From Planotetraspora thailandica (GTDB taxonomy: Bacteria > Actinomycetota > Actinomycetes > Streptosporangiales > Streptosporangiaceae): 45,308 nucleotides of DNA. The stretch is from contig NZ_BOOR01000028.1 in NCBI RefSeq assembly GCF_016863335.1, forward strand, positions 1-45,308, in the 5' to 3' direction. Both the position numbers and the translations under genes were made by a program. Shown here piece after piece: positions 1 to 8,096 of the stretch. Under the pieces are notes generated by a model. That model had not been told where the DNA came from. It did no database searches and worked only from the letters and a program-made list of their open reading frames with translations. The number at the start of each line of letters is the position of its first letter. Position 1 is the stretch's first letter.

Positions 1-102
1 CCAGACCCCGCGCTCCAACAACCGGCCCGGGCAGGCCGTGAACCGGCGGAAAAGTCCCGCAAGCCGTCCGCTGACGACCCGAACGACGTGCCGCCCTTCT
101 GA
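1..102 (+). CDS. C-terminal end of a probable single-stranded DNA-binding protein (partial)
   Basis: Only the last 33 codons lie in the window. They read as a low-complexity Pro/Ala/Arg/Lys linker followed by an acidic tip ending DDPNDVPPF and a TGA stop. A disordered linker plus an acidic Asp-rich tip ending in Pro-Phe is the hallmark of bacterial SSB, where the tip recruits partner proteins during replication and repair. The OB-fold would lie upstream, outside the window, so the call rests on the tail alone. Other proteins could end this way. Confidence 0.45.
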   Translation, partial: PDPALQQPARAGREPAEKSRKPSADDPNDVPPF

Positions 103-114
103 CTACCGAGAGAG

Positions 115-966
115 TCAGCAACACTGCCAGGTGAACACCGCCCGGTCGAAACGCCGGGCGGCGAGGTCGTCCAGCCGGATCAGCCAGTAGAGGGCGCCGA
201 CGTCGCCCCACATCATGCCGGCACGGTCGTCGGTGTCGAACTGCGCGAGCAGCACCCACCCGGCGGCCTCTTCCTGGAGCGCGGGATCGTGCCACTCCAC
301 GTCGCCGAGTACGGTCGTCGCGATCTCGTACTCCACGTCGTTCTGGACGGGTGCCGCATAACCGGCGACCCGGTGGCCGATGTCCCCGCTCGACGGCAAC
401 GCCTGGCGGAAGGCGCGCGCCGAGACGGGATGGTCGGCGATCGTGCCGAAGTCGGCTTGGAAGGCCGCCAGGACGACGGGATGCGTCGGCGGCGGAGCGG
501 TCACCACGAGGTCGGCCCGCAGTGGCACGCGGGGATACGGCTCGATCCCCGTGGGGGCCTCGCGCGGCGACGTTTCGACTCCGGCGGGGACGTAGAGGAC
601 GCGCGCCCCTGCCTGGGTTCCGGGATCCCACGGGCCCACGATGGTGTCGCCGTCGTCGATCTGGCCGTCGAAGTAGAAGAACGACAGGACGCCGTCGGCG
701 GGAAGCCCCCCGACGCCCGCGAGGTGCGCGCAGTCCAGGCAGGCGACGAACGCCAGCGGCCCCTGCTCCTCCCATTCGGGCCAGGGCACGCCCGGGGGCA
801 GCGAGGGCTGCCCGCCGAGATGCCCAGCCATCTGGTCGCCCTCCTCCGCATGCCGGAGCCGGATGCCCGGCCGCAGCAGCGAGATCCAGACGTCTGCGAT
901 ATCGCCGGGAAGGTGATCGCGGGCAGCACCGGCGAGCGCTTCCCCGCAGCCCGCGCTGACGGTCAT
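115..966 (-). CDS. DUF1963 (YwqG-like) family protein
   Basis: The 283-residue product matches the DUF1963/YwqG type in its WxE, 'PLAFVACLDC' and 'LSFFYFDGQ' segments and in the C-terminal 'WGDVGALYWLIRLDDL' stretch. These are cytoplasmic bacterial proteins of unknown biochemical role. The open frame extends much further upstream, but that part is Arg/Pro-rich and overlaps the next gene. I therefore start at the ATG at 964-966, which has an AAGGG ribosome-binding site about 8 bases upstream. It begins 25 bases after the stop of the TPR-like gene at 992, so the two are probably cotranscribed. Function is unknown. Confidence 0.72.
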   Translation of the reverse strand: MTVSAGCGEALAGAARDHLPGDIADVWISLLRPGIRLRHAEEGDQMAGHLGGQPSLPPGVPWPEWEEQGPLAFVACLDCAHLAGVGGLPADGVLSFFYFDGQIDDGDTIVGPWDPGTQAGARVLYVPAGVETSPREAPTGIEPYPRVPLRADLVVTAPPPTHPVVLAAFQADFGTIADHPVSARAFRQALPSSGDIGHRVAGYAAPVQNDVEYEIATTVLGDVEWHDPALQEEAAGWVLLAQFDTDDRAGMMWGDVGALYWLIRLDDLAARRFDRAVFTWQCC

Positions 967-991
967 GCCGAGGCCCTTTCGACGGGCACGA

Positions 992-2272
992 TCATCGGAA
1001 CCGAGAGCTGGGGACCGGCCCTGACGAGCGCACACCGTCTCTGGGCCCAGCCAGCCAGCGGTCCGCGACGCCGACCACGAACGCGGAAAGGACCTCGTCG
1101 GTGTCGGCGGGAGTCCCGTCGGCGTCAGAGTCCAGGCCGGACTCCGGCTCGGCGCGGACGATCTCCGCCGCCAGTTCGTCAGCCGGCCGTTCGTCTGGCG
1201 GTGTTCTCTCGGCCGAGCCGTCCGGGCCCGCGCGCAACACGCCTCCCCACGACGGCCCGCCGGCCTGGCGGAGCAGCACACTCACGTCGGCGGTGACCTG
1301 TGGCGGATCGGTCCAGCAGGTGGCGTGTTCGAAGAGCACCTCACCCGGCGCCCGGTCCCTCAGTCCCGTAAGGATCTCGTCGCCGGCTTCGTTGAGGTCG
1401 TAGGCGACGACGACGGTGTCCGTACGGCCCGGCTTGTACGGCTCGGCCGGAAGCCCGAGGATCTCGGCGGCCGCCAGACCCAGGATGCGGCTCGACCGGT
1501 CGGGCAGAACGCTGACGGAACGCGGGCGTGTTCGGGTCGCCTCCAGGATTCGCCGCAGCCGCAGCAGCCCGAGAAGACACTGGTCCGGAGTGTCCTGCTG
1601 GTAGGCGTAGCGGCCGTTCATTCCCTGGTCGAAGCCATGCGGCGAGATGGTGGCGAGGATGCCGCCGGTCAGCACGAAATGCCAGCCGCGCAGGTCACGG
1701 TGGTCGAGCGAGGTGGCGATGGCGGCCGCTGCGGCCCGGCCGAGCATGCGGCCGGCGCGCTCCCACGCCGGCCGCCATCGAGGGTCACCGGGCTGCGCGA
1801 GCCGGGCGAAGTTCGCCTCGGCCACCGGCAGGTCACCAGCCATGATCGCGTTGTAGGTGAGGAGGTATCGGTCCGGCCAGTCCTGCAGGGCGGCGTCCCG
1901 TTCGGCCAGGACCGCCACCGCTTCGGCGTGCCGCCCTTCGCCCTCGAACGCCTCCACCAGTTCCGCGACGACGACCATCGAGCCGGGAACGTGACGCAGA
2001 GCCTCTCGCAACGCGGGTATCGCGACGTAAGGCACTCCCCGCTCGACGCAGGCATACCCGAAGTCGTACATCGCCTGCGGCTCGCCGGGGGAGGCGGCCA
2101 GACGGGACGACGCCTCGGTGAGGTCCTCGAAGCTCATGCCGGCAGCCGCCCACCCGACGAGGCGCGCCACCTCTGCGAGGGGCAACTTCTCCGCAGTGAA
2201 CCGCAGATTGCCCATAAGTCCGGAAATATCGCCAGACTTCACGAAGTCTTGGGCCTTTTGCAGATCATCCAT
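992..2272 (-). CDS. TPR-like repeat protein of unknown function
   Basis: A 426-residue soluble protein. The N-terminal half is helical, with degenerate tetratricopeptide character (for example YACVERGVPYVAIPALREAL and AVAVLAERDAALQDW). The middle carries a distinctive 'HFVLTGGILATISPHGFDQG' stretch, and the C-terminal 100 residues are acidic and probably disordered. I do not recognise the family. It may scaffold protein contacts. No Shine-Dalgarno sequence is visible before the ATG. A TAATAT box lies at 2282-2287, only nine bases upstream, so the message may be leaderless, which is common in actinobacteria. The DUF1963 gene follows on the same strand. Confidence 0.7.
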   Translation of the reverse strand: MDDLQKAQDFVKSGDISGLMGNLRFTAEKLPLAEVARLVGWAAAGMSFEDLTEASSRLAASPGEPQAMYDFGYACVERGVPYVAIPALREALRHVPGSMVVVAELVEAFEGEGRHAEAVAVLAERDAALQDWPDRYLLTYNAIMAGDLPVAEANFARLAQPGDPRWRPAWERAGRMLGRAAAAAIATSLDHRDLRGWHFVLTGGILATISPHGFDQGMNGRYAYQQDTPDQCLLGLLRLRRILEATRTRPRSVSVLPDRSSRILGLAAAEILGLPAEPYKPGRTDTVVVAYDLNEAGDEILTGLRDRAPGEVLFEHATCWTDPPQVTADVSVLLRQAGGPSWGGVLRAGPDGSAERTPPDERPADELAAEIVRAEPESGLDSDADGTPADTDEVLSAFVVGVADRWLAGPRDGVRSSGPVPSSRFR

Positions 2273-2403
2273 TTCGTACGGATATTAGCGATGATCTAGT
2301 GCCTATACGGCGAGCGCCGACGTGCCGGACTTGCCCGGCAGACGGCTCGCCCACGCCATCGACCTCGATCGGCGCAGGCCGTCCGTCATGCGCCGAAGGT
2401 CTG

Positions 2404-3081
2404 TCAGGTCAGAGCTGCGTAGTAGGAGTCGACCGCCGGCTGTCCGGTGTAGTTAGGCCCGGCATGCTCGTCCGATCCCAGGTATCGGTAGGGCAGCGCC
2501 CTTTCACCGGCTTCGCCGCGGTGGCTGATCCGGCGGTTCCGGGAGTCGTAGGCGAACCCGGCGGCCCGCAATGCCGAGGTGAGCCGCCGCCCCGCCGGCG
2601 AGCCGTCCTCCAGCACGACGCTGCGCACGTCGAAGTTGCTGGCGAACAGGCCGCCGTCCGCCAGCCACGCGGGGATCCGGGACAAAAGCCCGAGCTTGTC
2701 CCCGACGTAGTGCAGGCCGTGGACGCAGGTGATCAGGTCGAACCGCCGGTCCGGCTCCCACGTGATGATCGAGCCGGTGACCAGCCGCAGCCGTGGCGGG
2801 GCTGGAGGCCCGGCGAAGTAGCCCACGAGGTCCACGCCGACGATCTCGGCGTCGTCACCGAGCTGATGGGACGCCTCGAAGAGGGCGCGTGCCGTACCGC
2901 AGCACAGGTCCAGCCAGCGCACCCGCCGCCCCGAGGCCCGGGAGCGGAGGAAGGCAAGGACGTCCATGCCGAGCTCACGGCCGTATCCGTTGGAACCGGT
3001 GAGGCAGCGTTCGCGGTTCATCGTGCGGTTGGCCACCACCGCCGACCGCTCCAGCGTCTCGTCGTCGACCAGCCGCGTCAT
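2404..3081 (-). CDS. Class I SAM-dependent methyltransferase
   Basis: A 225-residue protein with a Rossmann methyltransferase fold. Motif I is WLDLCCGTA at about residues 56-64. An acidic ribose-contact strand 'IVGVDLVGY' follows, then 'FDLITCVHGLHYV' at the motif IV position and a late 'WLADGGLFASNFD' motif. This resembles small-molecule or tRNA/protein methyltransferases. No DPPY/NPPY-type N-methyltransferase motif is present, so a DNA adenine/cytosine-N4 role is not supported. Its start overlaps the stop of the upstream Mrr-type gene by four bases (ATGA), which indicates translational coupling. Substrate unknown. Confidence 0.8.
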   Translation of the reverse strand: MTRLVDDETLERSAVVANRTMNRERCLTGSNGYGRELGMDVLAFLRSRASGRRVRWLDLCCGTARALFEASHQLGDDAEIVGVDLVGYFAGPPAPPRLRLVTGSIITWEPDRRFDLITCVHGLHYVGDKLGLLSRIPAWLADGGLFASNFDVRSVVLEDGSPAGRRLTSALRAAGFAYDSRNRRISHRGEAGERALPYRYLGSDEHAGPNYTGQPAVDSYYAALT

Positions 3082-3743
3082 CTCGCCTCCCTGCCGTGGC
3101 GTAACCGCACCAGCCAGGCCGGTGGACGCCTGCCGGGCCCCAGCCGGTAGGCGTCGATGAGCCAGTCTCCCAGCCGGTCACGGTCGATGACGATCAGGTC
3201 GTGCTCGCCGGCCGTCCGGGTGGCTTCCGCGCTCAGATAGTGCGAGGTGATCAGGACGCCCCGATGGTCGCGGTACGGCTTGGCCTGCAGCGCCCCGACG
3301 AAGTCACGCACCTGACCGGGGCCGACCGCCCTCGTGTAGTACTTGCACTGAATCGCGTACCTGGCGCCGTCGGAGGCCACCCCGACCACGTCGATTCCCC
3401 GGTCACCCGCCCCTCCGACGACACTCACCCTCCTGAACCCGTCGCGGCGCAGCAACTCGGCCGCGAGTTCCTCGAACCGGCGCGGATCCAGCCGTTCCAC
3501 CCCCGCCCTGCGCAGCGCGTCCCTCCGGTAGGCGGCGCCGAGCCGGCGGATCACCAGCACCGCCACGCCCACCAGGACGCCGAGCACGACGGCGACGGCC
3601 AGCAGGGTCGTCCACGACGACGCCACGACATTGGGGACGGCGATCAGCAGCACCACCCCGACGGCCGGCGCCCACCACACGCCGCTCTCGCCTCTCTTGC
3701 CGCCACGCCGTCCTTTCCGCACCGGTGATCCACGCCTCGCCAT
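3078..3743 (-). CDS. Membrane-anchored Mrr-type restriction endonuclease-like protein
   Basis: A 221-residue protein with a basic N-terminus, two hydrophobic segments (about 24-41 and 44-66) and a cytoplasmic PD-(D/E)xK nuclease-like domain of the Mrr_cat type. Visible catalytic elements are 'FEELAAELLRRDGF' (helix 1), 'GDRGIDVV' (Asp near 118) and 'IQCKYY' (QxK, Lys 134), then the family's 'VRDFVGAL' and 'GVLITSHYLSAEA'. Soluble Mrr cuts methylated DNA in some bacteria. Membrane-tethered actinobacterial versions are common and uncharacterised. It is followed by, and overlaps by four bases, a methyltransferase gene, but that enzyme does not look like a DNA methylase. Confidence 0.85.
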   Translation of the reverse strand: MARRGSPVRKGRRGGKRGESGVWWAPAVGVVLLIAVPNVVASSWTTLLAVAVVLGVLVGVAVLVIRRLGAAYRRDALRRAGVERLDPRRFEELAAELLRRDGFRRVSVVGGAGDRGIDVVGVASDGARYAIQCKYYTRAVGPGQVRDFVGALQAKPYRDHRGVLITSHYLSAEATRTAGEHDLIVIDRDRLGDWLIDAYRLGPGRRPPAWLVRLRHGREAR

Positions 3744-3806
3744 CGAGACCTCCAGAAGGGAAAGACCCTGCTGATTCTGTACGGCCCCACCGACAAAAAC
3801 GCCGAG

Positions 3807-4337
3807 CTAGGAAGGCTCACCGAGCGGGAAGCAGGCGACATTCCGCCAGATCGTCCCGTCGTAGGAGTGCAGCGAGACGCTGCTCACATGCGCGGCGACC
3901 GGCAGGCCGGCGGCGAGCCCGGCTTCGATCGTGTCCTGCACGTCGACCGGCACACCGTCCGCCACGGTCAGATGCGGAACGACCTCGTCGAACCGCCCGC
4001 CGTACGGCGGAGCCTCCGGCCAGCGCGCCGCCACCGCCTCGGTCAGGTCCGCGAACGGCCTGCCGGGGTCGGGAGCGAGATAGAGCACCTCGGGAAACCG
4101 GCCGCAGCCGGAGAACCGCACGTCGAACGGCGCATGAGCCGCGAACAGCGCGCGAAGATCCGCCAGCATTCCGGCGTCGATCCGATCGGCACGGAGGAAG
4201 GGATAGAGGATCGTCACGTGCGCCGGTACCCCGTAGGCCACCGACGGGTCGAACCTGCTCCTCCACTCGCCCACCACGGGTTCCGCCTCGGGAACAGCGG
4301 CAATGAGCGCGGTCTCACCCGCTACGAAATCGGCCAC
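3807..4337 (-). CDS. 2'-5' RNA ligase / 2H phosphoesterase family protein
   Basis: Two HxT motifs define the 2H phosphoesterase fold: HVTILYPF (His about 40) and HLTVADG (His about 122), 80 residues apart as usual. Family members act on cyclic phosphates or 2'-5' linkages of RNA and nucleotides; the substrate here is unknown. I start at the GTG at 4335-4337 because GAGG lies 8 bases upstream and the protein then begins at the usual short N-terminus (176 residues). The longer open frame to 4496 adds 53 residues with no counterpart in the family. Confidence 0.8.
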   Translation of the reverse strand: MADFVAGETALIAAVPEAEPVVGEWRSRFDPSVAYGVPAHVTILYPFLRADRIDAGMLADLRALFAAHAPFDVRFSGCGRFPEVLYLAPDPGRPFADLTEAVAARWPEAPPYGGRFDEVVPHLTVADGVPVDVQDTIEAGLAAGLPVAAHVSSVSLHSYDGTIWRNVACFPLGEPS

Positions 4338-4601
4338 AGTCAGCACCTCGCACTCAGTGGGACAACCAAGTCGATCATGCCACCGGCGGCCACGTGGGCT
4401 ACCAGATCGGGTCGCGGCTTCCTTGATCTGCTCGGCCGCGGTGAGGCCGAATCGTCCGGCGTGCTTCACCGCGATCCGGGCGGCCCTGGCCCGCACCCGG
4501 TCCGAGGGGTGATGGGCGCGACGGGGGCGGAGATGAACCGGGAGATAAACGAAACCAGCGCGCCACGACCGAGATCATGAACGCGCTGGCTGGTTCCGCT
4601 G
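4338..4601. other. Noncoding stretch between 2H phosphoesterase and tRNA-Lys, possibly with a decayed gene
   Basis: No convincing intact gene is visible. On the minus strand about 4390-4510 reads as plausible protein (segments such as 'RIAVKHAGRFGLTAAEQIKE'), in frame with the phosphoesterase but not part of its family. This could be a short remnant of another gene or chance coding appearance in GC-rich DNA. Confidence 0.4.
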
Positions 4602-4675
4602 TGCGCCGCCAGGGACTCGAACCCCGGACCCGCTGATTAAGAGTCAGCTGCTCTAACCAACTGAGCTAGCGGCGC
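4602..4675 (-). tRNA. tRNA-Lys (anticodon CTT)
   Basis: Read on the minus strand, the gene has a 7-bp acceptor stem GCGCCGC/GCGGCGC with discriminator A and a D-arm containing AGTTGGTTA. The anticodon stem is GCTGA/TCAGC around the 7-base loop CTCTTAA (anticodon CTT, reading AAG), and the T-arm contains GGTTCGAGTCC. The 3' CCA is not encoded. Length 74 bases. No repeated copy of its 3' end was seen nearby, so there is no sign of an integrated element at this tRNA. Confidence 0.97.
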
Positions 4676-4759
4676 TTGCGACGTGCGTAACCCTAGCAGC
4701 CTGTCAGGCGCTGCGCACATCCGAAATGCCGCACGGGAAGGACGCCACGGTGGAGATCG

Positions 4760-5389
4760 TCAGCTGCTGCCCCATGCGCCGCTGGAGAAGGGAACCGGCG
4801 TTCCCCTCTTGCCGGGGCCGTCTCCCCATTTGGTCACGATGTAGTCCACCTGAATGTGGCCCTGGTCGCTGCCGACGGTGAGGGTCTGGGAGTCCCAGGT
4901 GGCGCCGACCAGGTCGGCGTAGGTCTTGCCGTCGATGTCGAGCATGACGCCGTCGTCCGAAGGGGTGCCGGGGCCGCGGTCGCCGATGAAGAACTTGGCC
5001 GTCTTGCCGTTGTAGCGGATGTAGCCCTCGGTGCCGAGAGGCCAGCTGGGGCTGGCGAACAGGCCCTGCTGCATGGGCTTGCCGATCGCGGGAACCCCCG
5101 TGTCGCCCTGCTGGCCGGAACCGTCGTCCCAGAAGTACGACCCGCTGGTGGTGCCGCTCAGCAGTACCTGCTCGTTGGCCGGCACTCCGGCGGCGTTGGC
5201 GGCCTGCTGTGAGACGGGCACGACGCCGATGACGGAGCCGCCGATGATTCCGGCGCAGGCGACGGCGGTCACGGATGCGAGGGTCCGGTGGCCGCGCACC
5301 TCCCGTACGGCCTTGTCACGCAGGCCGGTCAGCGTCTTGCCACAGAGATCGATGAAGGCTTTGGCACGCGGGTCTAGAACGGTCTTCAT
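4760..5389 (-). CDS. Secreted double-psi beta-barrel (RlpA/expansin-like) protein, tentative
   Basis: A 209-residue exported protein. Residues 1-36 form a long charged N-region, a hydrophobic segment (about 37-60, 'LASVTAVACAGIIGG') precedes a likely cleavage after an Ala-rich stretch, and a compact C-terminal domain follows. That domain contains 'FFIGDRGPG' and 'GVMLDIDGKTYADLVG', which resemble the Asp-Gly-Pro and Asp-Leu elements of double-psi barrels in RlpA-like wall proteins. This is weaker than a full family match. The ATG at 5387-5389 is chosen because residues upstream are an Arg-rich readthrough. There is no Shine-Dalgarno sequence; the bases just before the ATG are pyrimidine-rich. 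A cell-wall role is inferred. Confidence 0.6.
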   Translation of the reverse strand: MKTVLDPRAKAFIDLCGKTLTGLRDKAVREVRGHRTLASVTAVACAGIIGGSVIGVVPVSQQAANAAGVPANEQVLLSGTTSGSYFWDDGSGQQGDTGVPAIGKPMQQGLFASPSWPLGTEGYIRYNGKTAKFFIGDRGPGTPSDDGVMLDIDGKTYADLVGATWDSQTLTVGSDQGHIQVDYIVTKWGDGPGKRGTPVPFSSGAWGSS

Positions 5390-5690
5390 GGAGAGGAGGG
5401 GATCTTTCGTGAGACGACTGGGCGGGCGGTCTTCGCATCGTCGATCCGCCCGCCGGTTGAAGGCGGGCGACGCGACACGCGCCGCTGAGCGGGGCGAGAT
5501 TGATTCGATCGCCCGCGGGACACACGCTCCGGCACGGAGGCCAGGAGGAGCGGCCCGAGGGCCGTCGTATGTCAGACGTGATCCGAAAAATCTGGAGCCG
5601 CTCGCGGTGGGGTCGCCCTCCGCTGATCTCGTCTCCGGTCTTGCAGCCACCGGTCGGTAGCAATTTGGACACTACAGGATGAGTCAGGAC
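5390..5690 (-). promoter_or_regulatory. Long structured leader upstream of the RlpA-like gene
   Basis: About 300 bases precede the ATG at 5389 without a gene. A perfect 9-bp hairpin (GGCGGGCGG / CCGCCCGCC, 16-base loop) spans 5421-5454. Directly before the start codon the transcript would carry CCCCTCCTCTCC, which is the opposite of a ribosome-binding site. A weak promoter-like pair (TTGGTT, then TGTAGT) lies near 5670-5700. The layout suits an RNA-level switch. I could not match the conserved c-di-AMP (ydaO) riboswitch segments. Confidence 0.4.
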
Positions 5691-5699
5691 ATAACCAAG

Positions 5700-6419
5700 C
5701 AAATCCCTTATAAGTCCCAGAAGATCTACCGCGTTCCCTCAAGTCCTCACCAGGACACCAAACCCCAGCACAAGCCGGTTTCTTGCCCGGCGCACCGCCG
5801 TCATGTGGGCGTGACGGCGCCCCGAAGTAAAGGTCGGAGAGTAAAGAACAAGCTCTCGGCGAGCTTGTGGCAGGGGTAAGGCACAGGTCGGCATGGAAGC
5901 CGTAAAGAGGGGGGTAGTACCACCCCCACCCCACCGTCTCTCCCGACCTCCCCGATTCGGCAAAGCGACCGCCGTACGGCAAAGCCAAGGTCAGTGGACG
6001 GCGCTCAGCGCTGTTACACGGCTGTACGGCAAAGCCAAAGCCGGGGTGAACGGCGCTCAGGGCCTGTGTCCCGCCCGCGGTTGAACGCCTCGGTGACGGC
6101 GGCCGGACGGTCATTCACGCCGAGCTTGGCCGTTGATGAACAGCACCGATGACACCCGCCTCGATCGCGGGGAGCATGTGGACGTCGGCGCCGCCACGCC
6201 GCCGCGCCTGGTCAAAGGGTTGCCACGAACACAGCTCACGTGCCGCCGTGATGTCCGGCGACGCCCGAACCGGTCGGCGTGGTGAGCAGAGCACGACATG
6301 GCGACGGGCAAGGGAAGGCCCCCGGAGCCCTGACAGGCTGCGCGTTCACATGGGCCACGGCCGAGCCGGCGGGCCGACCGGATGGGTGAGGCGATCGGAC
6401 TGCAAAGCCGGGGAGAGCC
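5700..6419. other. Gene-free stretch
   Basis: About 700 bases with no supportable gene. The short open frames here have no recognisable protein character. It contains a 50-bp-spaced duplication (listed separately), and repeat array A begins at its right end. It may be a decayed region or carry an unrecognised RNA. Confidence 0.5.
5971..6060. repeat. Imperfect tandem duplication, about 40 bp with 50 bp offset
   Basis: Copy 1 (5971-6008) and copy 2 (6021-6060) share GTACGGCAAAGCCAA and GGCGCTCAG with a 2-bp indel between them. A partial third match (CGGCAAAGCGACC) lies just upstream near 5959. It lies in noncoding DNA and its function is unknown. Confidence 0.7.
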
Positions 6420-6541
6420 TTTCTGCATGATCACGTTTTACGCAGTCACAGGCCAGGTCGGCAATCGCCGAACTTCTGCATGATCACGAACGGTGTCGGC
6501 GCAGCTGAAAGCCGCTGCGCACGAACTTCTGCATGATCACG
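6420..6541 (-). repeat. Repeat array A: three copies of the 53-bp-period intergenic repeat
   Basis: On the minus strand the core reads CGTGATCATGCAGAAGTTCG. The TTCTGCA anchors start at 6421, 6474 and 6527, exactly 53 bp apart. Copies 2 and 3 keep the full 20-bp core; copy 1 is degenerate at its outer end. A second box (AGCTGCG in one unit, a weaker GCCTGTG in the other) follows each intact core after 15 variable bases. The array lies downstream of osmC, beyond the hairpin at 6568-6599. Confidence 0.95.
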
Positions 6542-6567
6542 GGCAAGGGAGGGGGAGAAAAGACGCC

Positions 6568-6599
6568 GGGGCCGGACAGTCCCCCAACTGTCCGGCCCC
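6568..6599 (-). terminator. Strong hairpin, probable terminator downstream of osmC
   Basis: Perfect 13-bp arms (GGGGCCGGACAGT / ACTGTCCGGCCCC) flank a 6-base loop. In the minus direction a TCTTTTCT stretch follows, consistent with intrinsic termination of the response regulator/osmC transcript, although it lies about 270 bases past the osmC stop. Confidence 0.65.
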
Positions 6600-6663
6600 A
6601 GCCGAAGCGGTTCCGCCCAGACATGCCCTCCCCAAAGGCACCGGCGGGCCCCCGCTTTCTTTC

Positions 6664-6687
6664 GGACGCGGTTCCCCCTCCGCGTCC
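6664..6687. terminator. Short hairpin in the osmC 3' region
   Basis: Arms GGACGCGG / CCGCGTCC (8 bp) with an 8-base loop. In the minus direction it is followed by GAAAGAAAG, not by a T-tract. It may be a second, weaker termination or RNA-stability element. Confidence 0.35.
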
Positions 6688-6872
6688 TTATGGAAAAAGC
6701 CCTAGTAAAGCCTGTTGGCCCAGATCTCTCTCGACCTGCTACCACACTACAGACGGAGTTGTCATGAACTCGTCATCCACAGGTGGATTTTCAGCCTACA
6801 ACCGGCCTTGACCTGGTGTGACACGGTCAAGCCACCCCCAGGCGAGCGGCCAGAAGACCGGCCGGAATCGGG

Positions 6873-7259
6873 CTAATCATCAAGCACGATCCGGACCTCG
6901 GTTCCCTTTTCGAGTGAGCGGCTCACGATGCAGTGCCGTTCGTGCACCCGCTGCGCCACGGCCTCGAAGACCTCCCGCGCCTTCTCGGTCGGCGGCTCGA
7001 CATCGTAGGTGACCGTGACCGATTCCAGCAAAGTCGGACCGGCGGCCTGCGAGGTCACGTCGGCGGCGAGCCGGTCGAGCCGGTGCCCGCGCTGGGCGGT
7101 GAGCGGCTCGACGGTCATGATGTTGCACCCCCCGACCGCGGCCAGCAGCAACTCCAGCGGACTGAACCGTCCCTCGGACGTGCTCATGACGATCTCCGCC
7201 CCGCGGTCGTTCCGGGCGATGAATCCATCTTCAGTGCGCTCAACGTGGACAAATGCCAT
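6873..7259 (-). CDS. OsmC-family peroxiredoxin-like protein
   Basis: A 128-residue OsmC/Ohr-type protein. The two redox cysteines are visible at C45 ('AVGGCNIM') and C110 ('HERHCIVSRS'), and 'SPLELLLAAVGG' is the family's hallmark helix. Family members reduce organic or lipid hydroperoxides with a dithiol partner in the cytoplasm. The gene starts only four bases after the stop of the response-regulator gene at 7264, so the two are very likely one transcript, which suggests that the regulator belongs to a redox or envelope stress response. Confidence 0.9.
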   Translation of the reverse strand: MAFVHVERTEDGFIARNDRGAEIVMSTSEGRFSPLELLLAAVGGCNIMTVEPLTAQRGHRLDRLAADVTSQAAGPTLLESVTVTYDVEPPTEKAREVFEAVAQRVHERHCIVSRSLEKGTEVRIVLDD

Positions 7260-7263
7260 GACA

Positions 7264-7986
7264 TCACCCTAGGCGGAGATCCTCTCGTTCGCCGGGCTCG
7301 GCCGCCGCGGTGGCCTCCCTGAGGGCGTACCCGAGGCCGTGCACGGTATGGATCAGCCGGGGCTCACCGGCCGCCTCGGTCTTCCTGCGCAGGTAGCGGA
7401 TGTAGACCTCCAGCGAGTTCGACGACGGCCGGAAGGCGTGACCCCAGATGCGCTCCAATATGACCTTGCGGGTGAGCACCTGGCCGCCGTTGCGGATGAG
7501 CAGGTCGAGCAGGGCGTATTCGGTGCGGGTCAGGTCGATGAGCCGGCCCCCTCGCCTGGCCTGCCTGCTCTCAGGCAACAGGGTCAGGTCGGAGAAGCCC
7601 GCCGCCGGGCCGGCCGGTGCCGTACGGCGGAGCAACGCCCTGACCCGGGCGAACAACTCCTGGACGGCGAACGGCTTGATCAGGTAGTCGTCGGCTCCTG
7701 CGTCGAGCCCGGCCACGCGGTCCCCCACGTCGGCGAGCGCGGTCAGCACGAGCACCGGGAGCCGATGGCCCTTCCTCCGCAGCGTCCGGCACACCTCGAG
7801 GCCGTCCAGGCGCGGCATCAGCACGTCGAGCACCATTAGATCTGGCGCGCTTCTCGCGATCGCGGCGAGCGCCCCCTCGCCGTCTCCGGCGGTGGTGACG
7901 CGGTATCCCTCTCCCCGCAGGGCCCGCGCGACCGCCTCGCGCACCTCAGCATCGTCGTCGACGACCAGCATCCGAGTCTTGGCCAC
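7264..7986 (-). CDS. OmpR/PhoB-family response regulator (orphan)
   Basis: A 240-residue protein. The receiver domain has acidic residues D10-D12, phospho-acceptor D54 ('LMVLDVLMP'), a Thr in 'VLTALAD' and Lys in 'IKPF'. A winged-helix DNA-binding domain follows ('[12 protein letters not shown]', '[10 protein letters not shown]', 'GLGYAL'). I take the GTG at 7984-7986 (protein [12 protein letters not shown]); the frame runs far upstream only as an antisense shadow of the reductase. No histidine kinase is adjacent. It is transcribed with osmC and diverges from the ferric-reductase-like gene, whose promoter carries 11-bp direct repeats typical of this regulator class. Confidence 0.9.
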   Translation of the reverse strand: MAKTRMLVVDDDAEVREAVARALRGEGYRVTTAGDGEGALAAIARSAPDLMVLDVLMPRLDGLEVCRTLRRKGHRLPVLVLTALADVGDRVAGLDAGADDYLIKPFAVQELFARVRALLRRTAPAGPAAGFSDLTLLPESRQARRGGRLIDLTRTEYALLDLLIRNGGQVLTRKVILERIWGHAFRPSSNSLEVYIRYLRRKTEAAGEPRLIHTVHGLGYALREATAAAEPGEREDLRLG

Positions 7987-8096
7987 ATCCGAATCTTGGA
8001 CCGGGCCGATGAGAAGTTCGTGAAGGAACGCCGCGGCTCTCCGGCCGTGTCCCCCGGCGGGCCGGGCGATCGGGCGCCCGCCCGCGGGCGACTCGT

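Noticed and set aside
3807-4496. 229-residue version of the 2H phosphoesterase
   Set aside because: The extra N-terminal residues have no counterpart in the family, and the GTG at 4337 has a good ribosome-binding site.
4338-4675. Integrated element at tRNA-Lys
   Set aside because: No integrase, excisionase or duplicated tRNA 3' end is present in the window.
5390-5690. c-di-AMP (ydaO/yuaA) riboswitch
   Set aside because: Gene context is suggestive, but the conserved GGGGTGAAT and TAGGG-type segments could not be found in the leader, so it is kept only as a structured leader.
6149-6430. 93-residue open frame in the gene-free stretch
   Set aside because: Arg/Gly/Ser-rich composition, no ribosome-binding site, and it runs into repeat array A.
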